Notes: generated by a model from the sequence alone, not told the origin. 64,000 nt of DNA from Acanthornis magna (GCA_036785705.1 JAWUZG010000159.1:1674001-1738000); one strand, 5' to 3'. Shown: positions 1-11,194, numbered from the stretch's first letter. Numbers and translations: made by a program.

Positions 1-254
1 TGAGAAATACCTGACTCTGCTGAGACACTGGGCCAAGGGGCCCAGATCACAAATGGATTCAAATTGCTAAGAATTAGTGTCCAAATCCCTCTGAGTTGAT
101 GCAAGCCAGCCAGCAATCTGAAGATGACCAACAAGTGTTCTATCACACTCCAGAAACAGTTTTAGAAGAACCACTATGCATTTATGAGTGGCATACGTAC
201 ACATCCATTCCCCTCCAAAATTCAAGTGTTTGACTGAATAAAGCGAGGCCTTAC

Positions 255-379
255 TTTTTGGCAGACATCCATGTGCTTTTTGAGCCCCACAATAGTTTTC
301 CTGGTTATAACACTGCAGGTTGGACAGGAGACTTCCCCCTTCTCGCTGATCTCCCGCTGCCACTGGTCCTCGGGGTTTG
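255..379 (-). CDS. ZNF512B: ZNF512B exon 9, second C2HC finger
   Basis: 125 nt, residues 322-363. It begins NPEDQWQREISEKGEV, then CPTC and H357/C361 in TIVGLKKHMDVC. This is the second copy of the linker-plus-C2HC module in exon 4. Acceptor ccctcgccag, donor gtaagg at 254. The next exon lies beyond the left edge. Confidence 0.95.
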
Positions 380-3300
380 CTGGCGAGGGAGAGGAGAGAG
401 GTATTACATCCAACATGTACAAGCTGCTTGATTTGCTAAGCTGAAAAGCAGTGAAGTGGGAAAGTTCCCAAAGTTAAAAAAAAGAGATACACTCTCCCAG
501 GCAAAACCAAGACCAGACATGAACCATGCAGGCCCTTGCAGCTCTCCCTGCCCCACTCTCCTGCAGGTGCCCAAGCAAACTGGGTCACTGGGTCATTTTA
601 TGTGCAGTTACCAGACCTGATGACCTGGGGAAAGGAGGTTCACCTTTCCAACCCCGCTGGTATCCTGCACACTGGGAGTTAAAACATGATGATGCCCCCG
701 GCCACCTGATCCTGCCCTGCTTGGAATAACTTCCCCCTGCCAAATGAAACAATTAGCGGGAGTGAAACAAAGGTGAGCGTCTCAGCTCCATCCGGACGTG
801 TGCCTGGAAAGCTTCTCTGGCAATCCTCTTCCCGGCAGACACGGAGGAAGCTGGGGGACTGCTGGCTTCCAGGCATCTGTTTATTTGAATGGCTGTGACC
901 GGCCTTTAAAAAACCCAAAATAAGATACGTGGGGTCAAAAGCAGCTCCCAGGCCCAGAGTTCACGCCGTGTTCTCAGCAGAGCAGCGCTGGCCTTCCAGC
1001 AAGGGAAGCCTGGGCTGAATAAAATCCGCCAAGTCTGTTTATTTGGATGCTCTTGCGTGGCTGTGAGATCAGAGAGTCATTTATTTGAATTTGAAAGCAG
1101 TGCGAGGCACTGCAGCTGTGTTTATCTTGCACATCCTGCGTTCCTCCTGCTGTCAGAGCTCTCAGGGAAAGCAAGCAACCTGTGCTGGGTGTAGGCTGCA
1201 CCTCAGAGGCGCGGGGAAGGCGTAATTATGCCCAGAGTTATGCACTGGTGTCATTCATGGGAATGATGTTAGAAAAATGCCACCACTGCATGGGTCACAT
1301 GCTGACTCACAGTGAAGCCAGGTGGAACTTGCCTCTCAACTCCCAGCACTTTCATCATATTGACCTGGCACTGAACTGAAGGTAAGGTGCCCCTCAGGAT
1401 GTCAATTGTGGCTGCACTAACACTTCAGGAGCAGTGGTTGTTCCCACATCTGTTTTATATCTCAAAAGAGCAGGAGCTGTGTGCTCCTATCTCTGACTTT
1501 GTGCTGCTTCTCCTGACAAACCTGCCAGAAAACTCACCCAGTGAACAACCCCCTGGGCCGAGAGGAGTGTGGGGACCACGAGCTGCAGGTGAAAGTGGGG
1601 ATGGTGGCATGGAGGTAGGGACCCTGCAGGTTTGGGTTGTGCACAGAAAAGCAGCTACAATGCACACAAGAGCTGCTATCTGTGCTTTGCCCCCCCAGCC
1701 TCACCTGCTGGTAAATGCACAGATGTTTCCTTCTTCACACCAGCTCCTGGAGGTTTCTTTTTCAGATCCTCCATGTTGGCATTTCCCTCCAACTTCTTGG
1801 CTCGATGGGCTTTTGCTTTGTCCTCTGCTTTGACAAGACCTGTAAAGAAAGGATTTTTATTCAGTACTTGCTTTAAAACTCACATTTAGCAGGTAAAAAA
1901 TCTCTCCAAGCCAGGGACATTGAGCTGGCTGCATGTCTGCCAAGGCTGTACATGTAGGCTCAGATCCATAATTATGACAAGCACTATTCTAACAGCTTGT
2001 GGTGTTTTATAAACAACATCATTTCTCCCAACACAAGTTTATGAACTATGGAAACTCTGTGACAAAGTGAGGTAGGATGCCTCTAGCCAGGCAGACAGGT
2101 TGGGGAGGAGGGAATAGGATTTTTTGCAAGAAACTGAAAGGGGGAATTGGAACAGCAAATTCAGTGTGTAAAAGTGATGTTCCTGCTGATGCTCCTGCAC
2201 TGGAAAGGCTGTTAAACTCCCCTGGATCAAATCCCCGAAATCCATGTGCAGTTCAGCCCTCTGCCTGCACTTCCACAGAAGGTGAGCAATGAGGTGAGTG
2301 CCAGGGTCAGATCCACACCTGCCCCACAAGGATCCACATCCCCCTGAACCTGGGGGCTGTGACTTGCAAACCCAAGGTCTGAATGGAGACAGCACCCCAT
2401 AATGTGCTGGGGCACCTTTGTCTTTGGGAGTGACTGCCACATGGAACTTGGGGAGTGTAGGCAAATGCCTGCCCCATCTTCACTTTCCATCCGAGGCAGC
2501 AGGTCGTGGGGACACCTTGTTCTCCAGGAACGCATAGCAGAGGCTTCAGTCTCCGGCAGTGCCTCTGTGGGGAAGATAAGGGAAACAAGCCCAGACTTCC
2601 CGGGAGCCAGAGGAAAGGAAATCACAGAGACCACATCCAGTCTGCTTGTCGGTGTTCAATTCCTTCAAAGCCATTAGTGCCTCTCCCCCGAGTGCCTCAT
2701 ACTGGAAGGTGCTGCCTCCTGCAGTGTCTGGAAATCCGCTTTCTATTTCTCTGGCGGAACGTATCTCATAGTCAGCCTGAATCCAGTCGCTCTCGTTCCA
2801 GGGATGCTCCAGGATTTCCCCCTCCTTCCCAGCCCAGTTGGGTATATTTATGGAGCATGACCAAAGTCCCACTTGCTCTTGCTTTGTCAGGCTGCAGCAG
2901 CCAATTCCTGGGCCTCCTCTCAGAAAACATCCCGGCAACACGTCTCCTCTCCCTTGGATTCACTCTCCTGAATGTGGGCGACCAGCCCTGGAGATGGTGT
3001 CTGAGGGATGGGTGCGTCACCAGCCTTTCTACGCAGCAGAATTCCTTCCTGACGCCACTGGAAAAACTGCGACATCCCAGGATGGTGGGATGATGATGAG
3101 ATGATGTTTCTCATATCTCGCTGGTGTCAGCAGCTCGTTACTCTTGTGTTACAGCTCAACATACCCAGACCCTTTCCCCTCTTTCCTCATGTCCCAGAGC
3201 CAGGCTCCAGAACAGAGCAGACAGGGTTGTTATCAGTCCCAGCCCTGCTGCTGCTTTTCACTCCCTTTATGACTCTCTCATGGTAAAAGGCGCCAGCTCC

Positions 3301-6300
3301 TCCAGTGGGAGATCCTCGGGCTTTGTCTGGCTCCACCACAGGGAGGGATCTTGGGGAAGAGGCTTTCCTGCAATGACCCAGGGAGAAGATACAACCCTAC
3401 AGCTGACCAGAGTCATCCTGTATTACCTTTTAGTCCAAATGTCCCCGAGATGGATGGCTGCTCCCCCGTAAACTTCTTAGGAGTTTTCTGTTTCCTTCCT
3501 GACTCAAAAGAGAGAAACAGAGAGAGAGATTTGGTCAAATAACTGTACTGCCAGGGGCATTCATCAGTCCTGGGGCATGGGGTGGGCACACACTCCATGT
3601 CAGGAGTGGGTCAGGACTGTCAAATGAAGCAGCCACACACTAAACATCGACTGCTGCTTCCCACACCACAAAACCAGAGTAAGTATACTATTCAGGGTTA
3701 ATTCAATGAGTGGAACTGGTGGCTCTTCCCAGTGCCAAAAGCCAAGCATTTCCCACATGTGGATGTGGTGATTTGCTTTGGTGCTGCAAGTGGTGGAACC
3801 CCAAGCCATTACAGGGACAACCGCTGCCCTACACCAGCTCTGCAGTGGCCATGGACAGATAGAGCCTCCTCACCCTGTCTCAGTCCTTCAGGAGAATGGG
3901 TTTGGTACCATCCTGGTTTAACCTGACACACCCAGTGAGGGCAGACAGGCTGACACGGCAGCTTGCTGTGTGGCCAGGAATTCAATCCATTTCCAGTTCT
4001 ATCATAGGATTGTTAAGGTTGGAAAAGACCTCTAAGATCATCAAGTCCAACCATGATACAGGTCCTTTAGAAATACTTCTACCACGGCTACAAATGAGTC
4101 CTAACTCCCAGTGAAGCTGCAAGAAACCGGAGAGCGGGGGCAAGTTATTAGGGTCATGAAACAAGGCTTAGCTATCCCTTGCATTCAGAGAGACACTCGC
4201 AGCAGTGTTGGCTGCAGCACATCCCCTTCCCGTGGGACACCCTCTCTCTGGGCTCCTGAACCAGCGTAGCCCCGGGCTCTAATCTTACTGTGCTTCATCC
4301 TCTCGGGGTCTTCCTCCTGCAGCGAGGCCTGGCTGCCCCGCTGCTGTCCAGCGTCCTTGCCACTTGAGGACTTGGCCGTGGGGGTGGCAGCTGCCATTGC
4401 CTCAGCCGCTGCAATCTGGAACTCCTTGCTCTCCCGGCTCTCCGCCAGGCACTCGCCATTCTCCGTGTGCTCCTGGGCCACGGCCTTTTCCGTCTTTGCC
4501 TGTTTGGGATGGATGGTGGGGCAAGCTGAACTCTCAGCAGCTCTAGGGCAAAGCACAGAGGGCTTGTTTAAAGAGGGGTTGTTAGACAAGTGTCCTGACA
4601 CCTCTCCCCCCTTGCCGGCCCAGGTTGTAGGAATGGAGGCGGGCACATTCCCCTTCTCCCAGCCATCCCTACGCCACTGCCACGCAGCCCAGTCACAGCC
4701 TGGTACCTTTTCTTTCCACTGCTCTTCCCAATGGTCTTGGGGACTTTGTTTTCTGCTTTGCTGGTTGGCACTGGCCGGTCCAAGTGATTCCAGAGCCGAT
4801 GTTTTTCCAGCTGGGTTTTGGAGGTGAAGGCAGCTTCACAGTACGAGCATGAGTACGTCAGCTTCTCTGAGATCGCACCCTGCGTGGAGCAGGGAGAGGC
4901 AGGTGAGCACAGATGTTAGACGACAAATGAGAGGCTTTTTCTGACACAGGCACAAACGCAAACCATGTGTAGTACCCTTCTGCTCCTCCAAACAGTTACA
5001 AATGGTCCATGATCTCCCAGGGTCAGACCTCACACTGTGCTGCAGGGACTTCAGTCCCTCTCACGCACACCTCACAAACTGCTCCTGGCCCATTTCTGCC
5101 CTCCCCGTTGCCTGTTTTAACCTCATGTTTCTCCTGGGGTTCGAGGCTTGAGAAGGGCTTTACCCTGCAGATGGCAATGGAGGAAACAGCCACTGGAAAG
5201 GATAGACAGTTCTCCAGTTTCCTTACCCCTTGGCAGCGCTGATAGTGGTACTTCAAGCCATAAATGCTGGGGAACTCCAGCCAGCAGCCTGAATTGGGAC
5301 ATTTCACCCTAGAGTGGGCTTTGAATTCGTCCTTCCACTGGTTCATTAGGGGGAGCTGGGAACAGGAGAAACAAGAGATAGCTGAGTGAAGAGCACCCTG
5401 TGCCTGGGTCTGTGCTGATGGTTCCCAAGGGAGCTGAGAGGGCATATGGGACCTCTGATCATTCCCATTCATCCCTTCCACCACACAGCCATGAACTGGA
5501 CCCCAGGGGTGTGTTTCAGCATAGCCATGCTCACTCCAGGGAGAGGTGCTGGGACAGATGCTGCAGGCTCCATAGGCTAATGAATCCTGCTGAGGCTTTA
5601 CCTTGCCGTGCCTCCCAGAGCACATGCACACTCCCTGCCAGGCCAGGGAATAAATCAGGCCTGAAGTCACCGGGGTGATTTAATCACCCCACATTTCATC
5701 TAGTTCGTAAATCACCCCATGCCCGTGCTCTCATGACAAACTGCTCCATGTGTTGTCCATGCTACTGGGCAGGAATTAAACTGCACAACTCTGCAGGGAA
5801 TAAATCACCCCCCTGCCGTTGCTGCTGGCTCATTAGCCAAACCTGACACGGCTGTGACGGGATCCAGTCATCTGGACCTGGCCCTGGGAAAGGGAGGCTG
5901 GAGAGGGATGCAGCTCCTTAACCAAGGGGAGATGCTGGATGCCTGCATGGAGGGGTTGAGGGATGAAGATCTTTCTCAGCCCAAGACAAGGCTGCTCTAA
6001 AGATTGAACCAGAGGGAAGGCAGGTCTAACTGGGGAGTGGGGCTGGCTGGAGCGTACAGGGCATGTCAGACACAGCGAAGCAGGGAGGGCTTGGGTATTG
6101 GAGTGTGTGGGGTCTTACAGGGATGTCTTTCAGCGCCTGGTTCTCAGCCTTGGGTCTTCCTTTCTTCCTGCCTTCGGTTTTGTCACTGGTTGCATTTCCT
6201 GCAACAGACACAGCACATATCACCAGCCGTGCCGGAGGAGCTGCTGTCCCAACAATCCTGCTGCCCAACCCTAGCTTCCTGCTGTCTGCCTGGCCCCCTC

Positions 6301-7320
6301 AGCTCTAGGCTGGCCACTCTCTGCCCTGGCAAGGGTGAAGATTCCCCTCTGGAAGGCAATGCCAGCTCCCTTGCAAATGAGGTGCTGATAAGATGTGGCG
6401 CAGGGAAACACAGTCTCCTGAACACAAGTGTGTTCATATTGCGGACAGCTGGAGTTCATTCCCTTTAGCAATAAGTTATCCTCCTCTGCTAGCAATTATA
6501 GCTTCAATCCCCTCAAGGTAACAGTGGCATCTGGGAAACATTTAGGGCACACACGTTTCCCCACAAGGCCACTGATTTTGGAAGCCCTGTCCGAGCTGCA
6601 TTGCTGAGGTCCAATCCTCTCCTGGGGTGCAGGCACCCTTCAGCATCCAGAGCTGCCCTTAGCAAGGTAAAGGCAGTGAGAGCCCCCCTCACAGAGGGGA
6701 TCTGCCCAGCAAAAGCAGACAAGACAAAAAATCTCCTTGGGCCTGGAGATTCCTGGATAGAGAAATCAGCCATCCATCAGCATGACAGCCCTTAGTGTGA
6801 GGGTCCCTCGGGGCTCGTACGCTCGCAAGCCTCCATCCCGGGGGCCACGACACGGGAGGCAGCAGATGGTCTGAACTCATTTAAGCCTTTCCATCCTTTG
6901 ATGTAACACTTAGCTACCAACACGATAAATAGGCAGCGAGACACCCATCTCGTTAAGCCAGCCACATGCCTCTCTGAAGGGAGAGACCATTGCCATCCCT
7001 CCCCTCCCGCTCCCAGGGACCAGCTCTCTGCAGCTCCCAGGGCTGGGGCTTTTTGGCCAGCACAGCTCCTCGAAGTGAGGAATAGAGACACATCGTGACC
7101 CAATGTACTCCTTCGGGCAGCTGCCCCCCCAACTCCTGCCACTGGGCTCATCCCCTCCACCCCATCCACCTCCAGTGAAAGGACAAACCAGTTCCTTACC
7201 CAGCTTGGGCAGCTCTGCCGGTGGGTTTATCCTCGTCTCTGTCCTGCTTTCTTTGCTGACAGTGGGTTTGTTAGAGCCTCCAGTTTTCCTTCCACCTTTA
7301 CAGGTATAGGAATCCGCCAT
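255..7320 (-). CDS. ZNF512B: ZNF512B, 5' part of the coding region (8 exons, gene runs off the left edge)
   Basis: Nuclear C2H2/C2HC zinc-finger protein that binds chromatin and, from family knowledge, contacts RBBP4 of the NuRD complex. Eight exons joined at GT-AG sites (7320-7200, 6198-6119, 5355-5227, 4879-4707, 4542-4289, 3498-3427, 1839-1705, 379-255) give 1089 nt, 363 residues without a stop, and every phase fits. Seen in order: basic N-terminus; C2HC finger (C86, C91, H104, C108); C2H2 finger (C121, C124, H137, H142); low-complexity linker; RRKQK motif at 253-257; Lys-rich segment; C2HC finger (C340, C343, H357, C361). The remembered human protein has about 890 residues, so more than half lies left of base 255. 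Paralogue ZNF512 was considered; the SAMD10-PRPF6 neighbours and the sequence favour ZNF512B. The bird lacks the long human repeat after the second finger. Confidence 0.95.
380..1704 (-). other. ZNF512B: ZNF512B intron 8
   Basis: 1.3 kb without coding signal. It contains three TTATTTGRAT-type motifs at about 878-890, 1036-1048 and 1078-1090. Confidence 0.8.
1705..1839 (-). CDS. ZNF512B: ZNF512B exon 8, Lys-rich linker
   Basis: 135 nt, residues 277-321, starting LVKAEDKAKAHRAKKLEG, as in human (LVKAEDKARVHRSKK). No domain; basic and probably disordered. Acceptor ctttacag, donor gtgagg. Confidence 0.93.
1840..3426 (-). other. ZNF512B: ZNF512B intron 7
   Basis: 1.6 kb. Overlapping short open frames occur on both strands, none recognisable. 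No repeat seen. Confidence 0.7.
3427..3498 (-). CDS. ZNF512B: ZNF512B exon 7, NuRD-interaction motif
   Basis: 72 nt, residues 253-276. With the last base of exon 6 it makes RRKQKTPKKFTGEQPSISG. The RRKQ core matches the FOG1/SALL-type motif that docks on RBBP4 and is reported for ZNF512B; the function here is inferred from that match. Acceptor gagtcag, donor gtaata. Confidence 0.95.
4001..4062 (-). mobile_element. CR1 LINE 3' fragment
   Basis: The plus strand reads ATCATAGGATTGTTAAGG followed by GGAAAAGACC and TCATCAAGTCCAACC, the reverse complement of a CR1 3' end. Very short. It lies in ZNF512B intron 6. Confidence 0.8.
4289..4542 (-). CDS. ZNF512B: ZNF512B exon 6, Ala/Ser-rich linker
   Basis: 254 nt, residues 168-252. 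Acceptor tgccctag completes Arg168, giving KKRAAESSACPTIHPKQAK, which aligns with the human KKRAADSLDTCPIPPKQAR. The exon ends EEDPERMKH plus one base at donor gtaaga. The middle is Ala/Glu/Ser-rich and probably disordered. Confidence 0.93.
4707..4879 (-). CDS. ZNF512B: ZNF512B exon 5, C2H2 finger
   Basis: 173 nt, residues 111-167 plus two bases. It has a classical C-x2-C-x12-H-x4-H finger (YSCSYCEAAFTSKTQLEKH) followed by WNHLDRPVPTSKAENK and a basic SSGKKR end. The remembered human protein has well over 100 residues of SKPV/TVSRP-type repeats between the equivalents of NHLDRP and ENK; here the two are joined by only a few residues within one exon. Confidence 0.95.
5227..5355 (-). CDS. ZNF512B: ZNF512B exon 4, first zinc finger
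   Basis: 129 nt, 43 residues (68-110), phase 0 on both sides. It carries a C-x4-C-x12-H-x3-C finger (VKCPNSGCWLEF then YGLKYHYQRC) preceded by NQWKDEFKAHSR, a module repeated in ZNF512-family proteins. Acceptor ttcccag, donor gtaagg. Confidence 0.96.
5672..5690. repeat. 19-bp palindrome GGGGTGATT-T-AATCACCCC
   Basis: Perfect 9-bp inverted repeat around one base, in ZNF512B intron 3. The half site AATCACCCC recurs at 5710-5718 and 5803-5811. Confidence 0.9.
6119..6198 (-). CDS. ZNF512B: ZNF512B exon 3
   Basis: Acceptor tgttgcag, donor gtaaga, 80 nt. It encodes residues 41-67 including SDKTEGRKKGRPKAENQAL, a basic AT-hook-like KKGRPK stretch nearly identical to the mammalian protein as I recall it. 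Phase 1 in, phase 0 out. Confidence 0.95.
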
Positions 7321-7322
7321 CT
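7200..7322 (-). CDS. ZNF512B: ZNF512B exon 2 (start codon exon)
   Basis: Start codon at 7320-7318, two bases after a ctttcag acceptor, so the 5' UTR lies almost wholly in the upstream exon. It encodes residues 1-40 (starts MADSYTCKGGRK) and ends with one base of Gly41 at donor gtaagg (7199). The start resembles the human MTDPFCVGGRR start in place and length. It is rich in Lys, Ser and Thr with no folded domain. Confidence 0.9.
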
Positions 7323-10300
7323 CTGAAAGAAGCAGGGGAGGCGTTAAAATTCACTCCTCGGAGCTGGGAATAACACATGGTGAAAGCAAGGAGAGCTGCT
7401 GGGGAGGGAGGGAAATGAGAAAACCATCACGCAGCTTCATGATGCCCACAAAGAGAAGAAACGGGACGTGCTTCCGAGTATTTGTTCTACAGTTGAGGAA
7501 CGCCACAGACGTGGCTGGAAAGCTGCTTTCATTACAGCCTGGCTTCCCCTTCGCATACAATGGCAAAGACTTTATTAAAAATTATGGGCTGACTTTGCCC
7601 AGAGAAGCAGTGAATAAATGGCTTTTCCTCTTCGTTTATTTCTCCACTTTCATTTAAGACACCAAAAGCAAAAAAAAAAATAGTGAGTTTTAATGAACAG
7701 ATGTAATGATAAATTTCCAATTTTCCTTATTAATGGGAAACTGTTATAAACTGAGCCTTGTTAATGTTATCTGAATTTTCCGTATTAATAATTCAATTTG
7801 GCTTCTCTATAAATAATGAACATCGGGAATTATCGCAGAAGGCCCCCTCTCACTCCTGATGGAAGTGGGCAGTAGGATACCCCTCCATTCAGCAGTGCCA
7901 ATAGGAAGCCCACAGCATGACTGGCTCTGCCTCTGGCTTCAGGTTCCTTCTTCCCCTCCCAAAAGCACAAGCAAAGGCACATTTGAGGATGGGGGCTGCA
8001 CTGGGAGATGCCATACATGGATTTGGGAGAAGAAGTCCTCCATGCCTCCGCAATGAGAGCATCAAGCCCTTAGGAAGAGATTTGTTGTACCACCATGACC
8101 TTGAGACCTTGGTTGGGATGGGATGCTGATGTTCATCTATGGATTTTTTAAAACACAGATTTGACTCATCACCCCTAATTCCTCCCACAAGTTTAGCATG
8201 ATTTAACTCAAAGGAGCTGATTCCCAAAGTATCCACTCATCCCATCTGTCCTCATGCCCAGAGGGATGGAGGAGCATCTTCTGTGTGGCCATATTTCCAT
8301 CCATGCCTCCAACATGTGGGACAGGAGGGTCCAGCAGCTCCTTCTGAGGTGTTCCCAGGGACTTTCCGTGTAGGACTGGGGACTTTCCATGTGGGATGCA
8401 GCCCACATGCTCCGAGAAGAACTGGCAAAAGCTTCCAGCACGCGCTCGGCTGGTTACACATATGTGGTTGTTTGCATGGACACAAAGGTTAATCGGATCA
8501 AGTGAGAAATTCCAGCCTTGGCAACTGGTTCTGTGGCATTTGGTGCTGAACACGGGGATCGCTGATTCAGCTAATTTGGGCACTTTTGGTGGGAGAGCTG
8601 GGTAGGAGTTTGTAGCCTGACTGCCAGCGGCTCCTTCCTGGAGCAGGCCCAGAGAGGGGTCTCTGTGGTCCCTCCCTAAATCACTGCTCCACTCCCACCA
8701 GTGTGGGCACTGCTACTGTCCCAGTCCTCCAGGGATAAATGTGCCAGTCCCCTTCCTTCCCATGCTGCCTCCTGATATCTCTGAGCAATCTTCACTCAAG
8801 TTGCTCAAAGACAAAATGGGAAAAAAAAAAGACTCACGGAAGACCAGCGAAATGAAAGCTGAAGACAAGATTTCCATGCTTACAATGGGGTGAAAACCGA
8901 GGGGAAACCCACACAGCTAACACCTTTACGCAGCCGGGGCTAGCGCCAAAATGCAACAGGGGACAGAGCACAAAACCTCCTTGTCTGCCTCGATGGCCAG
9001 TTCAAGGTGACATGGAAAGGGTGACAGGCAGGGCAGATCCTGTTGACACCTGGGGTGCATCCCAAATGCCTCATGGCACTGCACACCACTGAGCATCACC
9101 CAAACTCTCCCTTCCCAAAACATCAGCTCAGCCCTGCTCCAGCAGCTGGACACGTCTCATCCCCCTTAACACATCTGTCTCCCCAAGGGAATCCTCTCTG
9201 CCCAGCTAAAGAGGTTCTGAATCTTCTGTTTTTCCACACCAAATGCTCTTTTGCATTTTTCCCTTTCTTATTTTTTGACCAAAGGAAAAATAAAAATCTC
9301 ATAAACCAGTTAGCAAGAGCCAAAATCTGCTCCCTGACCACTGATACAACCCCAGGGATCACAGAGGAATTATCCTGGAGACAGAGAGCAAAAATCAGCC
9401 CATTGTGGGGCTTTTTTTGGTAATGTCCGAACTTCTCACTCATGTTTGAGTAACACACACTGAAAGTGGACAACAGCCTTCCACACCTTCTTTAAGGTTT
9501 TGGTAGAAACTCTTTTGTAACTGGTAGTGGGAAGAGAAAGTATCCACAGCTTCTGGCCGTGCGCCAGGGGTGGGATGTGCTGCGGGGAGGTTGGGCCTGG
9601 TAGAAACTTATGAAGCCTCCAGTTCTTTCTAGGTAACTTTTTAGAAGTTTGTGGCAACATTTTTGAAGCATCCCAGTCCATAATAATGAAGAAAAAAGTT
9701 CCTGTGAACACAGGAGCCAGCACGTGGTGAGTGGAAGCCAAGTCAGCACTGCTGGGAGCAAGGAGGAAACCCACGGCTGCAGGAAGGGGGAAGCGACACT
9801 TGGGAACCAAAGGCACTGTTCCCAAGCCACTGGCAGCCCTGCGTGGCTGGAAATGTGGCATAAAATGGGAAAGGGGAAACAATTCCATGTAGAAATGTCT
9901 GTCCACGACTTTAGATCTGGCCTGCACAAGCATGTATGCAGCCAGAGACGGCTGTGACTCTCTCACAATGTCCTTATGGTTTGCAGGGGGAAAGTCACCT
10001 GCAGATCCTGACCCCAAGTTCTCCGACTGGGATTCCCACTCCAGTCCCATTGCTACGGATGAACTTTGCCAGTCAACAACTGTCTGGTCACCTGTCAATC
10101 TACTCAACTTATTATCAATAATCTACCAATAGCTCCAGAGCTACAGAATGCCAAAAGCCAAGGGAATTGCCCATCCTGTCATAAGCCGTGTACCAGCAGA
10201 GACACAATAAGACCAGCACAGATGATGGACACCAAAGGTCACTGCCATCCCTGTCACTGTTGGAGGAGCTGTGCTCTCTCCCATGAACTCCTGGCAGAAC

Positions 10301-11194
10301 CCGAGCCGCTGGGAAAAACTTCCAGGGAATAAAGACAAGGAAGTGAGGGGAAAGGCTTCCTGACGAGGAAGAAGAATCGCCCTTGCTGGAGGTTTCCCCG
10401 GGAGGGAAGCACGTGGCGGGTGAAGGCCTGCGAGCCGCTGCCTCTCCGGGCACGGCTGGTGGCCGGGCAGCTCCGGAGGGACACGGCGCATCCTGCCGCT
10501 ATCACCCGAACCGAGGGACGCCCATCGAGGCTCTCCAGGAGGGAAAGCCTCACCCGCGGCACGCACCCATCCATCGATCCTGCCGCACATGGCTCTGACC
10601 AGGCGCAGACGAGGCTTTTGAGGGTGTAAAGTTTCTGTTCGAGGCGCGTTATCCCGTCCCTCCCCTCTCTGTCCCCGGGCACTGACATGAAGGGAGAAGC
10701 GCCCGCACACGCTTGGCAGACAATGAGTCCTCACCGTGCCGCGGGGACCGGGGTGTCCCCTGTCCCGGGGGCCAGTGGGTGCGGGGAGCTCTGCCCGCCG
10801 CCGCCGTCACCTCCGGGGCGCGGGGAGCTCTGCCCTCCCCTGTCCCGCTGTCACCTCCCGGGCACGGAGACCTCTGCCCTGTCACCTCCCGGCCCGGCCG
10901 TGCCACCCGCGTCCCCTTACAGCCCCTCCCCGTTGTCACCCCGCGGGCAGCGCCGCCCGGGCCTGTCACCCCCCCGGGCCCGCGCCCCATCCCCGGGAGG
11001 CGGCCGGGGCTCCCCCGCGGGCCGGGCCCGGCAGGGAGGGGACGGAGGGCCCGGCCCGGCCCGGCCGCGCTCCGGGAGGGGAAGAGCGAGCGGCAAAATG
11101 GCGACGCGGCGGCGGGCGGAGCGGAGCGGAGCGGAGCGGAGCGCGGGGGTCCCCGCCGCGGGGCCGGGCGGGCCGGGGGCCGCTCGGTGCTTAC
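7323..11194 (-). other. ZNF512B: ZNF512B intron 1
   Basis: 3.9 kb. It holds an AT-rich island at 7600-7830, a pair of perfect kB motifs at 8358-8388 and part of the CpG island at its right end. A 223-codon minus-strand open frame (10107-9436) has no recognisable domain and is not called a gene. Confidence 0.8.
8358..8388 (+). promoter_or_regulatory. Two perfect NF-kB consensus sites
   Basis: GGGACTTTCC occurs exactly at 8358-8367 and 8379-8388, 21 bp start to start, about two helical turns, in ZNF512B intron 1. The sequence equals the classical kappa-B site. The two sites lie in a short imperfect duplication, so chance is possible; binding is inference. Confidence 0.5.

Noticed and set aside
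5023..5670. 215-codon minus open frame as one exon
   Set aside because: The zinc finger is confined to 5355-5227 by splice sites matching the neighbouring phases; the flanks are intron.
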